A program made the translations under genes and the position numbers. From Halosimplex rubrum (GTDB taxonomy: Archaea > Halobacteriota > Halobacteria > Halobacteriales > Haloarculaceae), in NCBI RefSeq assembly GCF_013415885.1, contig NZ_CP058910.1, forward strand, positions 3,100,001 to 3,164,000: a DNA stretch of 64,000 nt, in the 5' to 3' direction. The notes below the pieces were generated by a model that was not told the DNA's origin, searched no databases, and saw only the letters and a list, made by a program, of their open reading frames with translations. Positions 25,876 to 34,373 of this stretch are shown in pieces. Positions within the stretch are counted from its first letter, which is position 1, and each line of letters opens with the position of its first letter.

Positions 25876-26688
25876 TCACAGCTCGATCCGCTCGACGATG
25901 TTCTCGCCGCCGTCGGAGGTGTTGACGGCGACGATCCGAACGTCGTCCTCCAGCCCCGACCCCTGGAGCTTCGCCTTCAGGAGTTCGTCGACCTGGTAGA
26001 CGCCGGCGGCGTTGTGCATCTCGATCTCGACGAGGACCGCCGCCCCGTCGCCGGGCTTCAGCGTCACCGACTCGATGGCCTGGCTGGAGACCGTGTTGAT
26101 GCCGCGCCCGCCCCGCTCGTAGGGGTACCGCGACCGGCCGTGCTCCATGTCCAGCCCGTCGGCCAGTCGGACGAGCCCCGCCTCGGTCGTCAGCGGCGTC
26201 TCCTCGGTGTGGTGACAGAGGATCGCGTGCAGCACCTCGCCTTTCATGCGCACGGCGTCGGCCGTGTCGTACCACTCGTCCAGGATCCGGTCCAGCAGGT
26301 CGGCCGCCAGCGGGATCGAGTAGTAGGGGTGTTCGTCCCGGTGGACGACGTGGCCGATGTCGTGCAGCGTCGCCGCGAGCGCGACGATCACCGGCTCGTC
26401 GTCGGCGTCGAGGTCCTGTTCGGCGGCGCCGTTGAACTCGACGCCGCCCTCGTAACAGAGTTCGTACAGCGTCAGCGCCCGGTTGCGGACGATGCTGACG
26501 TGTTTGGCGCCGTGGTCGTTGTAGCGCATCCGCGCGACGGGGTTGACGTTCTGGGCGTCGAGATACGTCCGGATCTCCTCGTCGCGCTCGACGAACGCCA
26601 GCACCTCGTTGAGCCGCTCGTCGGGGAAGGCGTGCTCCGCGTCCGGGTCGTACGACTGACCGTCGACCGCGTCTTGGTCGTCACTCAT
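25876..26688 (-). CDS. HD-domain phosphohydrolase
   Basis: 270 aa from MSDDQ (ATG 26688). Metal-binding residues of an HD domain are visible: RYNDHGAKH (first His), ATLHDIGHVVH (HD doublet) and ILCHHTEE, with DGLDMEHGR downstream as the last Asp. Such proteins cleave nucleotides or cyclic nucleotides. The C-terminal 70 residues form a beta-rich domain. The exact substrate is unknown. Confidence 0.75.
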   Translation of the reverse strand: MSDDQDAVDGQSYDPDAEHAFPDERLNEVLAFVERDEEIRTYLDAQNVNPVARMRYNDHGAKHVSIVRNRALTLYELCYEGGVEFNGAAEQDLDADDEPVIVALAATLHDIGHVVHRDEHPYYSIPLAADLLDRILDEWYDTADAVRMKGEVLHAILCHHTEETPLTTEAGLVRLADGLDMEHGRSRYPYERGGRGINTVSSQAIESVTLKPGDGAAVLVEIEMHNAAGVYQVDELLKAKLQGSGLEDDVRIVAVNTSDGGENIVERIEL

Positions 26689-26743
26689 GTCCCCACTGTC
26701 CGTCCGGGCGCGCAAAAACCCCTCGTGCTCGGGAGCTTCGCCG

Positions 26744-27220
26744 TCAGTCCAGCGCGGCGACGGCGTCGCGCACCTCGTCGTAGTCGGGTTCGATACTCGG
26801 GTCGCCCGCGACCCACTCGTACCGGACGACGCCCTCGCCGTCGATCACGACCACCGCTCGCTTGGCCACGTCGTCGACACCGATCGACGCGAAGTCCATG
26901 GCGAGGTCGTAGGCGTCGACGATCCGTCGGTTCGTGTCGCTGATCATCCCGAACGTGAGGTCGCTGTCCGCGCGGAACTCGTCGAGCGCGAACGGCGTGT
27001 CGACGCTGACCCCGTACACCGTCGCCCCGAGGTCGTCGAACTCCGCGAGCCGGTCTTCGAAGGTCTCCATCTCGTGCGTGCAGGTCCCCGTGAACGCGCC
27101 GGGGAAGAACGCCAGAACCAGCGGCGCCTCGTCGAGTCGCTCCGAGAGCGTGAACTGCGACACGTCGCCGTTGGCCAGCGGTGCGGTGAAATCGGGGGCG
27201 GCGTCTCCCTCGTCGACCAT
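26744..27220 (-). CDS. 1-Cys peroxiredoxin (AhpE/BCP-like)
   Basis: 158 aa thioredoxin fold. The peroxidatic site is PGAFTGTC with P40, T44 and C47; no other cysteine exists in the protein, so resolution must use an external thiol. It reduces hydrogen or organic peroxides. It is the last host gene before the provirus; its ATG is about 170 bp from the integrase gene, so the integration site lies in its upstream region. Confidence 0.87.
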   Translation of the reverse strand: MVDEGDAAPDFTAPLANGDVSQFTLSERLDEAPLVLAFFPGAFTGTCTHEMETFEDRLAEFDDLGATVYGVSVDTPFALDEFRADSDLTFGMISDTNRRIVDAYDLAMDFASIGVDDVAKRAVVVIDGEGVVRYEWVAGDPSIEPDYDEVRDAVAALD

Positions 27221-27309
27221 GGCGGACGGTTACCCTCGCGCGGGAAGGGTGTTGGGACACCGGCGGGCGCGGCCGGATCCGGTCCCGGCGAAAGATTGAT
27301 ACAACGGGG

Positions 27310-27358
27310 ACCCAGGGGGGTGATAGACAGCAAAAAGGTTATTTTTCCGTACCTGGGT
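27310..27358. other. Candidate left attachment/integrase-binding region of the provirus
   Basis: ACCCAGG (27310-27316) and CCTGGGT (27352-27358) form an inverted repeat flanking an AT-rich core with AAAAAGGTTATTTTTCC. It lies between the last host gene and the integrase. No tRNA gene is recognisable here. The matching right att copy would lie beyond the window, so this is inference from position. Confidence 0.35.
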
Positions 27359-27387
27359 TTCATAATACTCGCCTCAGACGCACGGGT

Positions 27388-28668
27388 ATGGCAGGGTTGG
27401 ACGACTTCCAGGGCTTCGGCGAACGCGCCGAGCGCGAGCTCAGCAAGGTCGACCGGCACGATCCCGTCGACCGGCCGCACGTCAAGCGCTTCGCGAAGTC
27501 CCTCGACGGGAACGTCGCCGAAGGCACGCTCGCCGAGTACCTCAAGAACCTCCGGAAGACCGCAGAGCGCCTCGACCAGCCGATCGTTGACCTCGACGAG
27601 GCCGGCATGGACGCCCACGTGTTCGAACTCCGCCGGAACCCCGAGTACGGCATGGGCGACGAGCCCGGCCTCTCCGACGGGACGATCCGGAACGTCGAGT
27701 TCGTCGTCCGGAAGTTCCTGAAGGCCCTCGACATCGAGGGCACTGAGTGGGCCGACGACTACGAGCTGACGCCGCCGCCCGACAACAAGGTCTCCCCCGA
27801 GGACATGCTCCGTCCCGAGGACATCTCGGCGATGGTCGACGGCGCGAACAACATGCGCGATATCGCCCTGATCGAGTTCCTCGCCGACTCGGGCGCCCGG
27901 CTCTCGCTGCTCGGGTCGCTCCGCGTCGGTGACGTGGATCTCGACGGCGAGCAGGCGACCTATCGCCCCAACGCCGACGCCGTCGGGCTGAAGGGCGCCG
28001 ACATCGCGAACTACCCCATCATCGACGCGAAGACGACGCTGCGGACCTACCTCCGACAGGTCCATCCGCGCCCGGACGAGGACGACGCCGCCTTTTTCCA
28101 CAAGATCCCCGGCCACGGCAACAAGCCGCCGTGGGAGGAGGACGGCGCCATCTCGCCGTCGACGATCCGTAAGCAGTTGCGGAAGGGCGCCGACAACGGC
28201 GGCGTCGACCGGCCGGTCAACCCCCACAACTTCCGCCACTCGGCGGTCTCGCGGATGGTCCGCGAGGACTTCACCCGCGCCCAGATCGAGCACCGCGTCC
28301 ACTGGGACGTGGACACCGACATGTGGGAGACCTACCAGCACATCGCCGCCGAGGAGCACAACGCCGACATCTTCGCCCACGCGGGCGTCGGCGACGCCGA
28401 CGACGGCGTCGACCACGAGCGCCGACCCTGCGGGAACTGCCGGGAGCCGCTGGCGCCCCATCACGAGTACTGCCCCCGCTGCGGGGAGCCGGCGACCCAG
28501 CAGGCTCGGGAGCGCCGCGACAACGCCGTCGCGAAGCTCGGCGAGGGCCAGGTCGATGTCGAGGAGATGTCCCGCCGGGAGTTCCGCGCGAGTCTGCTGT
28601 CGGCCGTCCAGGCCAACGGCGAGATCGCGGACGCTCACGACGAGGACACCTCCCCGGACTCGACGTAG
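27388..28668 (+). CDS. int: Tyrosine recombinase (provirus integrase) with C-terminal zinc ribbon
   Basis: 426 aa. N-terminal SAM-like core-binding domain (about 20-125), then catalytic domain with R171 in DSGARLSLL, H280-x-x-R283 in NPHNFRHS, H305/W306 in HRVHWD and the nucleophile Y316 in WETYQHI. A zinc ribbon follows, C348-x2-C351 and C362-x2-C365. The TATA-like CATAATA at about 27361-27367 lies some 25 bp before the ATG. It catalyses provirus integration and excision. Position at the host/provirus border supports the role. It converges with the leftward early operon, overlapping its last gene by 34 bp. Confidence 0.9.
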   Translation: MAGLDDFQGFGERAERELSKVDRHDPVDRPHVKRFAKSLDGNVAEGTLAEYLKNLRKTAERLDQPIVDLDEAGMDAHVFELRRNPEYGMGDEPGLSDGTIRNVEFVVRKFLKALDIEGTEWADDYELTPPPDNKVSPEDMLRPEDISAMVDGANNMRDIALIEFLADSGARLSLLGSLRVGDVDLDGEQATYRPNADAVGLKGADIANYPIIDAKTTLRTYLRQVHPRPDEDDAAFFHKIPGHGNKPPWEEDGAISPSTIRKQLRKGADNGGVDRPVNPHNFRHSAVSRMVREDFTRAQIEHRVHWDVDTDMWETYQHIAAEEHNADIFAHAGVGDADDGVDHERRPCGNCREPLAPHHEYCPRCGEPATQQARERRDNAVAKLGEGQVDVEEMSRREFRASLLSAVQANGEIADAHDEDTSPDST

Positions 28669-28820
28669 GCGAGGGCGCGCTCGAACACCCACGCGTCGGG
28701 GGCGTCGCTCGCGGCCTCGTACTCCAGGGCGTCGCGGTGGGCTTCGAGCCACTCGTCGACATCGTCCTCGTCGGGGTCGAACGGTTCCACGTCGTAGGGC
28801 TGTCTCTGTAGCTGGTTCAT
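28635..28820 (-). CDS. Small acidic provirus protein
   Basis: 61 aa. Asp/Glu-rich start (VEPFDPDEDDVDEWLEAHRD) and amphipathic helix (DAWVFERALAYVESGE). Last gene of the leftward early operon, overlapping the preceding gene by 4 bp and the integrase end by 34 bp. Function unknown. Confidence 0.5.
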   Translation of the reverse strand: MNQLQRQPYDVEPFDPDEDDVDEWLEAHRDALEYEAASDAPDAWVFERALAYVESGEVSSS

Positions 28821-29107
28821 GCGTTCGGGGCCTCCGCTTGGTCGCGGACGAACTCCTGCTGGTCTGCGGGTCGGTCGGTCAGTTCGATGACGGTCACAAG
28901 CTCGCCGTTGCGGGCGAGCAGGACCGTGTCGGTCGGTGCGTGGTACCGGGCGTAGGTCTCGCCCTTCGCCGGCGGGTACTCGACGGGAGTGGCCTCGTAC
29001 CAGGCGGTCTTGAGGTCGTCCAGTCGTGCGTGGGTCCGGTTGCGCCAGCGGTCACGGGCGTGGCCCGAGACCCAGCAGATGCCCGACTGCTGGTTGACGG
29101 TCGCCAT
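28817..29107 (-). CDS. Provirus early hypothetical protein
   Basis: 96 aa from ATG 29107 (MATVNQQSGICWVSG). The sequence HARDRWRNRTHARLDD followed by a beta-rich half (YARYHAPTDTVLLARNGELVTVIEL) resembles small haloviral proteins that may fold like RelE-type or RNA-binding domains; this is not established. Start overlaps the previous stop by 1 bp. Confidence 0.55.
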   Translation of the reverse strand: MATVNQQSGICWVSGHARDRWRNRTHARLDDLKTAWYEATPVEYPPAKGETYARYHAPTDTVLLARNGELVTVIELTDRPADQQEFVRDQAEAPNA

Positions 29108-29493
29108 CACGCGGTCACCTCCTGCAGGGAACCGTGGGTCAGCTCGACGCCCGTCGCGGGATGGGTCTCCCACGCGAGTCGCTCGGTCCAGTCGCTGCCC
29201 TCCTGGTAGTAGACGTACGCCCGCGGGGCGTGAGCGTGCCACTCGCAGACGAGCCGCGCGTCAGGGAACTCGCTGTAGCCGGGCTGGATGTGGACGCGGT
29301 CGCGCGTGTCCCGCGGGTCGATAGATGCCGACGCCTCCGTGTGCCACTCCAGGCCGTCGCCGGCCCGCCGCTGCAGCTCGTGGGCTGCGTGGATGGCGTG
29401 GTTGTCCGTCCGGACGACCAGGCGAGCCCGGCGAGACTGCTGGGCGAGGCCGAAGCCGTAGACGGTCGCCTCGGCGAGGGTATGGGCCGCCAT
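29107..29493 (-). CDS. Provirus early hypothetical protein
   Basis: 128 aa, mixed alpha/beta, with several His residues (ARLVCEWHAHAPRAYVYYQEG). ATG 29493 is fixed by a 1-bp overlap with the previous stop. No recognised domain. Confidence 0.55.
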   Translation of the reverse strand: MAAHTLAEATVYGFGLAQQSRRARLVVRTDNHAIHAAHELQRRAGDGLEWHTEASASIDPRDTRDRVHIQPGYSEFPDARLVCEWHAHAPRAYVYYQEGSDWTERLAWETHPATGVELTHGSLQEVTA

Positions 29494-30023
29494 CAGACAC
29501 GCACCTCCGCGGGGTCGACGAACGCCTCGGGCTCGATCTCGCCACAGTCGTCACAGATTCCCTCGTCGTGGACGTACGCGAAGGAGACGTGAACCCACAT
29601 CTCCACGTCGCAGTACATGCACCCGACGCGGGTGTACTTCGGATGCAGTTCTCGGATGTCGGTGTAGCCGCCGAGGCTCTCGCCGGACTCCAGGTCGCCG
29701 TCGACCACACCGCCGTCGGTCGCGTACTCGTGCAGCGACTCGTTCTCCTCGCTCGCCACCTCGGCGTGATACTCGAGGTAGCAGTCGACGTGCATCAGGT
29801 ACGAGCCCGGCTCGGACGCGCCGACGCTCTCGTACTGCTGGCCGCTCCGATCGCGGACGGGTCCGTACGTGTGGTTGAGGCCGCCTCCGATCCCCGGCGG
29901 GTGCTCCTTGCCGCGGATGTCGTCGTCCCGGTCCTCGGCGCCGAAGACGATCCCGCACCACACGCAGCGCTCGAACCCGTTGGCGATCGTCCGCGACCAC
30001 TCGAACGGTTCGTCGCTCGTCAT
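29493..30023 (-). CDS. Provirus early protein with two zinc knuckles
   Basis: 176 aa from ATG 30023. An N-terminal CVWCG and a C-terminal group CMYCD...CDDCG can bind zinc; between them lies an acidic helical region with HVDCYLEYHAE. The arrangement suggests an HNH-like or treble-clef fold, but the catalytic His pattern of HNH enzymes is not clear. Start overlaps the upstream stop by 4 bp. Confidence 0.55.
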   Translation of the reverse strand: MTSDEPFEWSRTIANGFERCVWCGIVFGAEDRDDDIRGKEHPPGIGGGLNHTYGPVRDRSGQQYESVGASEPGSYLMHVDCYLEYHAEVASEENESLHEYATDGGVVDGDLESGESLGGYTDIRELHPKYTRVGCMYCDVEMWVHVSFAYVHDEGICDDCGEIEPEAFVDPAEVRV

Positions 30024-30307
30024 CGCTTCTCCTCCACGTCCACGAGCGCGCGTTCGTCGACGAGCAGCCACTCGCCGTCGGCTCGGTCGGGCCGGGGCCG
30101 CTCGCCCAGCTGGGCTTTCTCCAGCGGGCAGATGAGCCACATGCCCAGCAGCGCCGGGACGTGCGCGATCTCGTCGTCGTGGTCGGGCTCCTGACCGAGC
30201 CAGCTCTCGAACGACTCCACGTCGCCGCCGGTCGGCGGGCGGCCTGCACGGTAGTCGGCGAGCGCCTCGATGAACGCGTCGGACACGTCGGCGTGCTCAC
30301 TCGACAT
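30020..30307 (-). CDS. Provirus early hypothetical protein
   Basis: 95 aa, acidic, helical in the first half (VSDAFIEALADYRAG), with PALLGMWLICPLEKAQLGE in the middle. In an overlapping operon. No function recognised. Confidence 0.5.
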   Translation of the reverse strand: MSSEHADVSDAFIEALADYRAGRPPTGGDVESFESWLGQEPDHDDEIAHVPALLGMWLICPLEKAQLGERPRPDRADGEWLLVDERALVDVEEKR

Positions 30308-30530
30308 CGTCGACCACCTCGAACTCGCCCTCGAACGGACTGATCGTGACGGAGTTCATCGTCCCGAACGGCAGGTCGAACCGGGCGATAGCCGAGCGCG
30401 GACCGGGCCGCTCCGTGATGGCCTTGCACTCGGCCGTGAACTTCGCGACGATGGTGCCGTGGGTGCCGTGCTCGCGGGCCCGGACGAGGACATCGTCGCC
30501 CTGCTCGAACGGGAACTCCTCACTCGCCAT
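30297..30530 (-). CDS. Provirus early protein, small beta-barrel candidate
   Basis: 77 aa from ATG 30530 (MASEEF). FEQGDDVLVRAREHGTHGTI and RFDLPFGTMNSVTISPFEGE suggest an SH3-like small barrel. Start lies inside the end of the upstream gene by 11 bp. No function recognised. Confidence 0.5.
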   Translation of the reverse strand: MASEEFPFEQGDDVLVRAREHGTHGTIVAKFTAECKAITERPGPRSAIARFDLPFGTMNSVTISPFEGEFEVVDDVE

Positions 30531-31392
30531 CGGCCGCACCCCCGTCGGCCTCAGTCACCGTGTCGAGGTTGGCGTACCCGTCCTCACTTCCGCCCTCCTC
30601 GTCGACCTTGTCGCGACAGACCATGCAGTAGCCCGAGTCGTCGACGGTGTCCGTCTCGCGTCCGCACCGGTCGCACTCGGGATCGCTGGACTCGCCGAGC
30701 GTGGCCTGGTCGGCCGTGCCGTCGGCCACGTCGGTGAACGCCAGCAGCTCCTCCTCGACGAACCGGACGAACGCCGAGGGCATGTCCTCGTTGTAGACGG
30801 CGACGTACCCGCTCTCGTAGACGACGCCCTCCATGACCGTGTTGTTCCACGGTCGCGTGAACCCGAAGCCGATGGTCGCCGGCTCGTCGGCGCTGGCCTG
30901 CTGGTGATAGTCGATCGTGGCGCCGTCGCCGCCGTCGGCGCCGCGCATCCACACGTCGCCAAGCGTCCCGGCGTCGGTCCACGACATGTGAAGCTTCTCG
31001 ACATCGATCTCCAGGCGCTCGGGCGTGCGCCCGGTGCGCGCCGCGAACAGGTCCAGCGGGAAGTCGTACTTCCCGGGCCCCTGGACGGACTCGATGGCGA
31101 TGAGTCCCGTCCCGGTCACGTCGGCGACCCAGTCGGTCGCGACCGGCGTCGTGGCCTCGCTGGGCTCGGTCACGATGCGATGGTCGTCGTCGTCCGGCCC
31201 GTGGCTGACGAACACGTCCTCCGTGTTGGTCATGACCGTGCCGGCGACGGTGCCCGCCTGGACGGGGCGCCCGTCGAAGCTGTCCTGCGTGGTCGACACC
31301 TCCAGCGCCGGGAGCGAGCCGTCGTCGGCGAACGTCGAGTCGAGACGCACGTCGATGGGCTCTTCGAGCTGGACGAGCGTGCCGGCGATCAT
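30520..31392 (-). CDS. Provirus early protein with zinc ribbon
   Basis: 290 aa. A long beta-rich N-terminal part is followed by CDRCGRETDTVDDSGYCMVC, a C4 zinc ribbon near residue 245, and an acidic tail. One possible analogue is a viral DNA-mimic or regulator protein, but I recognise no family. Start overlaps the upstream stop by 4 bp. Confidence 0.55.
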   Translation of the reverse strand: MIAGTLVQLEEPIDVRLDSTFADDGSLPALEVSTTQDSFDGRPVQAGTVAGTVMTNTEDVFVSHGPDDDDHRIVTEPSEATTPVATDWVADVTGTGLIAIESVQGPGKYDFPLDLFAARTGRTPERLEIDVEKLHMSWTDAGTLGDVWMRGADGGDGATIDYHQQASADEPATIGFGFTRPWNNTVMEGVVYESGYVAVYNEDMPSAFVRFVEEELLAFTDVADGTADQATLGESSDPECDRCGRETDTVDDSGYCMVCRDKVDEEGGSEDGYANLDTVTEADGGAADGE

Positions 31393-31631
31393 GCCTCGGC
31401 CTCCACGTCGGCGCCGCGGGGCCCGCCCAGCGCCATCACGATGGCCGCGAGCTGGTCCTTGGTGAACCGACCGGCGCCGTTGTCGGGGTACTCGTCAGCG
31501 GGAAGGCCCGCCATCGCGTCGATCTCATCGCGGAGGTCCGCGGCGGTGTTGGCCTCTGCGAGGACGTACCGTTTGGCCTCGAAGGGCCAGTCGCCACCCT
31601 CGAACTTCTCGGGAACGTCGAGGTCGCTCAT
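31389..31631 (-). CDS. Provirus early hypothetical protein
   Basis: 80 aa, helical and acidic, with DLRDEIDAMAGLPADEYPDN and FTKDQLAAIVMALGG. Part of the ATGA-overlap chain of the early operon. Function unknown. Confidence 0.5.
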   Translation of the reverse strand: MSDLDVPEKFEGGDWPFEAKRYVLAEANTAADLRDEIDAMAGLPADEYPDNGAGRFTKDQLAAIVMALGGPRGADVEAEA

Positions 31632-31864
31632 GCCGAGTCACCCCCGAGGATGACCCGGGCCTCGCCGTCGCCCATGTCGACCTGCATGTTGCGGATGTCG
31701 ATCCCGTGGTCGTCGGCGAGGTCGAGGACGTCCTCCAGGTCGACCGTGTCGTCGGTCAGGTCCCGCGTCGCGATGACACGCCCGTCCTCGCGGGCGACCG
31801 AGATACCGTCGAGGTCCAGCGCGTCGAGCTGGAACTGCTCGAAGTGCGACTGGGTCGCGCTCAT
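31628..31864 (-). CDS. Provirus early hypothetical protein
   Basis: 78 aa from ATG 31864 (MSATQSHFEQF). LDLADDHGIDIRNMQVDMGD followed by EARVILGGDSA. Overlaps both neighbours by 4 bp. No recognised domain. Confidence 0.5.
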   Translation of the reverse strand: MSATQSHFEQFQLDALDLDGISVAREDGRVIATRDLTDDTVDLEDVLDLADDHGIDIRNMQVDMGDGEARVILGGDSA

Positions 31865-31971
31865 GCGGCCACCTCCACGACGATGGCGACGCCGGCCAGC
31901 GCCAGCGCCAGCAGGACCGTCACGAGCACGGGCCACGCGACCGCGTAGGCGCCGTCGTCGTGGTTGCTCAT
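31861..31971 (-). CDS. 36-aa single-span membrane protein
   Basis: ATG 31971, TGA 31861-31863. After MSNHDDGAYAVAW the chain is one hydrophobic helix (PVLVTVLLALALAGVAIVV). 4-bp overlaps at both ends with real operon members support translation. Function unknown. Confidence 0.55.
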   Translation of the reverse strand: MSNHDDGAYAVAWPVLVTVLLALALAGVAIVVEVAA

Positions 31972-32144
31972 CGGTCACCACCTCGGCAGTGGCGGCAGGT
32001 GGCGCCCTCGGCGCTCGTCGGGCCCCCACAGTCGGGACACGTCGCGTCGCTCCCGAAGTCGTCGTCATCGTCGCGCTCGGACAGCTGGTGGGTCTGGCAC
32101 AGGCGGCCCGCGCAGCGCGTCCCGCACTTGATGCAGGATCCCAT
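31968..32144 (-). CDS. 58-aa zinc-finger protein
   Basis: ATG 32144, TGA 31968-31970. Four cysteine pairs or near pairs are visible: CIKCGTRC and LC at the start, then CPDCGG and CRHC. This allows two zinc sites. It overlaps the next gene start by 4 bp and abuts the previous stop. It may bind nucleic acid or protein. Confidence 0.55.
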   Translation of the reverse strand: MGSCIKCGTRCAGRLCQTHQLSERDDDDDFGSDATCPDCGGPTSAEGATCRHCRGGDR

Positions 32145-33265
32145 CAGTCGTCACCTCCGTCGTCGACGGCGAGTTCGAACGGGACCCTCGCCAGCCGGCC
32201 GGCGGGGTAGTCGTACGTCCTGCTGAACGAGTGCAGGTCGTCGACGCCGCCGACGAACGCACACTCGAAGACGGCGTCGTCGACGCTGACCGGCAGGTAC
32301 GGGTGTTGCTTGTACGTCGCCAGGTCGAAGTCCTCGCGCTCGTAGTGCTCGGCGAGCGTGTCCGCGCTCTTACCGAGGATCATCAGCGGCTGGCGCGTGA
32401 CGAGGTCGATCGCCACGTCGCCGACGTCCAGCCCGGCGTGAGTGGCCGCGCCGACATCGTCGAGTTCGGCTTCGAGGCGCTCGCGCGGCGTGCGCTCGGC
32501 GTCGCCGAAGTCGTTGTCGATGGCGCCCTGCGTGCCGCCGTCGGCCATCGGGACGGGGTCCTCATCCTCTGTGTCGGTGTGCCGGTCGAGCAGGTTCTGG
32601 AGTTCGACCGCGGCGCTTCGCGCGCCCTCGGCCACGCCCTCGCTGTAATCGCTATCGCCGTTCTCGGTGAACTTCTGGTACTGGGCCTCCCAGCCGTCGA
32701 CGAGATCGCGGAGTTCGTCGACCGGGACGCACCCGCCGTCCGTATCGACGCCACCGTCGGTCACGATCTCGTCCTCGCCGCCACCGAGTCGGTCGGCACC
32801 GTCGTCCAGGTACTCGTCGTCCAGCTGCCCAGCGTGGGCGTGGAACGGGTCGCGGGCGATGATGCCGTGCCGGGAGGTCATCACGGCGAGCGCGATCTTC
32901 CCGGTGGCGCCTTCCTCCGCGCCGTACTCGGTGTAGGAGTCGTTCGAGTACCCACTCGCCGGGTCGGGGTAGTAGCGGGCCGTCCCGGTGTCGGTCGTGT
33001 CGTTCGCCCGGAGCACGACCGCGTCGGCGACGGCCGGGCTACAGCGTTTGAGGAGTCGCTCCGCGCCGCCGAAGTCGGGGTAGCTGCCGTCGAGGCGCGC
33101 GTAGACGTGCGAGTCTGCCGTCGTCCACCGGCGGACGCGGTCGTCGGCATCCAGCGCCGCCGTCAGGTCCGCCGTCGCGTCCCACGGGTCCCGGTCGTCC
33201 CGTCGGCTGTACTCGTAGTCCGCTGCGGCCGTCCCGCGGAGCGTGAGGACCGTCCACGAGCTCAT
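32144..33265 (-). CDS. Provirus early hypothetical protein
   Basis: 373 aa, acidic, no cysteine motifs. The start SSWTVLTLRGTAAADYEYSR and the segment DDRVRRWTTADSHVYARLDG suggest an alpha/beta domain; the centre is Asp/Gly-rich and probably flexible. I recognise no family. It is the largest gene of the early operon. Confidence 0.55.
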   Translation of the reverse strand: MSSWTVLTLRGTAAADYEYSRRDDRDPWDATADLTAALDADDRVRRWTTADSHVYARLDGSYPDFGGAERLLKRCSPAVADAVVLRANDTTDTGTARYYPDPASGYSNDSYTEYGAEEGATGKIALAVMTSRHGIIARDPFHAHAGQLDDEYLDDGADRLGGGEDEIVTDGGVDTDGGCVPVDELRDLVDGWEAQYQKFTENGDSDYSEGVAEGARSAAVELQNLLDRHTDTEDEDPVPMADGGTQGAIDNDFGDAERTPRERLEAELDDVGAATHAGLDVGDVAIDLVTRQPLMILGKSADTLAEHYEREDFDLATYKQHPYLPVSVDDAVFECAFVGGVDDLHSFSRTYDYPAGRLARVPFELAVDDGGDD

Positions 33266-33981
33266 CGGCCGTCACCTCCCGCGACCACGTAATCGCCCTC
33301 GCCCACGTCACTGACTCGCCGGTCCAGCTCGGAGAGCACGACCCCGACGAACTCGTCGGGGATGACCCACCAGTTGGGGTCGGTGTCGTAGTCGACGATG
33401 ACGTGCTCGACGGGCGCCCCGTTCCAGCTGTCCTCGCGGAACGCGCGGTAGTCGCCGATCTCCGCCTCGTCGTCGCCGGTGTGGACCGCGTTGATGGTCT
33501 GGTAGAGCGCTTCGAGGTCGTGGCCGGCGATTTCCCGGCCGCCGTCGGCTCGAACCGTCGGTTCGTCGGGCTCGCCGTTCTCGCTGCCGTCGTCAAATGC
33601 TGTGGCGCGCCCCGTTAGAAACGCACCGAAACATTGGCGACAGAGGTAGTTCGGATCGGTGTCTAGTTCGCGGTCGGCGTCGCGACCGCAGCCGTCGATA
33701 CCGCACTGTGGGCGGTCGTCGGCTCGCCCGCCGTCGGTGCGGATCGCTGGCTCGCCCTCGTCGACGAGGAGTTGCCAGGTCGTCCCGTTGATCGAGTCGC
33801 CGTTCGACCAGCGCTCGACCATGCCCTCGTCGGCCAGCGCGGAGAGGCGGTGGCCGATCGAGCGGTGGGCGTCGGCGTCGACGCCCAGCTCGCGGGCGAC
33901 GTGGCGGGGCTTGATGTACGAGCGTCGGGCGGCCAGCGAGCGCACGGCGCGCTCGACATCGGCTTCGGCGACGCTCGTCAT
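33262..33981 (-). CDS. Provirus winged-helix protein with zinc-binding centre
   Basis: 239 aa from ATG 33981 (MTSVAEADVERAV). Residues about 8-60 form a winged helix (YIKPRHVARELGVDADAHRS, SALADEGMVERW). A CGIDGCG...CRQC group around residue 90-120 can bind zinc. The C-terminal half is acidic. A role in early gene control is inferred from the HTH and position near the regulatory region. Confidence 0.6.
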   Translation of the reverse strand: MTSVAEADVERAVRSLAARRSYIKPRHVARELGVDADAHRSIGHRLSALADEGMVERWSNGDSINGTTWQLLVDEGEPAIRTDGGRADDRPQCGIDGCGRDADRELDTDPNYLCRQCFGAFLTGRATAFDDGSENGEPDEPTVRADGGREIAGHDLEALYQTINAVHTGDDEAEIGDYRAFREDSWNGAPVEHVIVDYDTDPNWWVIPDEFVGVVLSELDRRVSDVGEGDYVVAGGDGR

Positions 33982-34172
33982 CGCTGCCCCCCGCGGCCAG
34001 AACCTATTCCAGTGGCCGCGTCGTACTGTTCGCCCGTGCGGGGCTCCGTCCCTGCCCAACCCTTACTTGTGGACTCGGACGGCGAGTCGCTGGTGTCACG
34101 ACCGCGTGAGCGGTCGACTCTGCTGCTGTCAGTGGCCCCATAGTTAAGAGGCCGGTGTTCGTTCTGTCGCAT
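33978..34172 (-). CDS. First gene of the leftward early operon, unknown
   Basis: 64 aa from ATG 34172 (MRQNEHRPLNYG); an in-frame ATG at 34211 would add 13 residues. The chain is Ser/Thr/Gly/Arg-rich and probably disordered. It overlaps the next gene by 4 bp. Its promoter must lie in the operator region at 34,200-34,370. Confidence 0.45.
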   Translation of the reverse strand: MRQNEHRPLNYGATDSSRVDRSRGRDTSDSPSESTSKGWAGTEPRTGEQYDAATGIGSGRGGQR

Positions 34173-34305
34173 GGCTTCGTTGAGATTCCCTGTCAGGGGA
34201 ACGGAAGCCATCCGCCCGGCGTGTCATCACCACGCTGGGTTTTCTGACGCAACCCGTGGGCGGAGAGGCTCCGATCCGTTCTATTATTCGGCCGCTACTT
34301 ATAGA

Positions 34306-34366
34306 TACCGACGGTAGCTGCTAAGGTAAGCTACCGATACTACCAAGTTGCCGGATACCGTTGGTA
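34306..34366. promoter_or_regulatory. Operator array between early operon and PhiH1-like repressor
   Basis: Two copies of the 11-bp palindrome TACC-N3-GGTA lie at 34306-34316 and 34356-34366, exactly 50 bp apart centre to centre. The reverse-order palindrome GGTA-AGC-TACC lies midway at 34325-34335. The repressor gene starts 7 bp after the last copy. TATA-like boxes are TTATAG (34299-34304, plus strand) and, on the minus strand, AATAATAG (34281-34288). The layout fits repressor dimers controlling both directions. Confidence 0.55.
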
Positions 34367-34373
34367 CTTTTAG

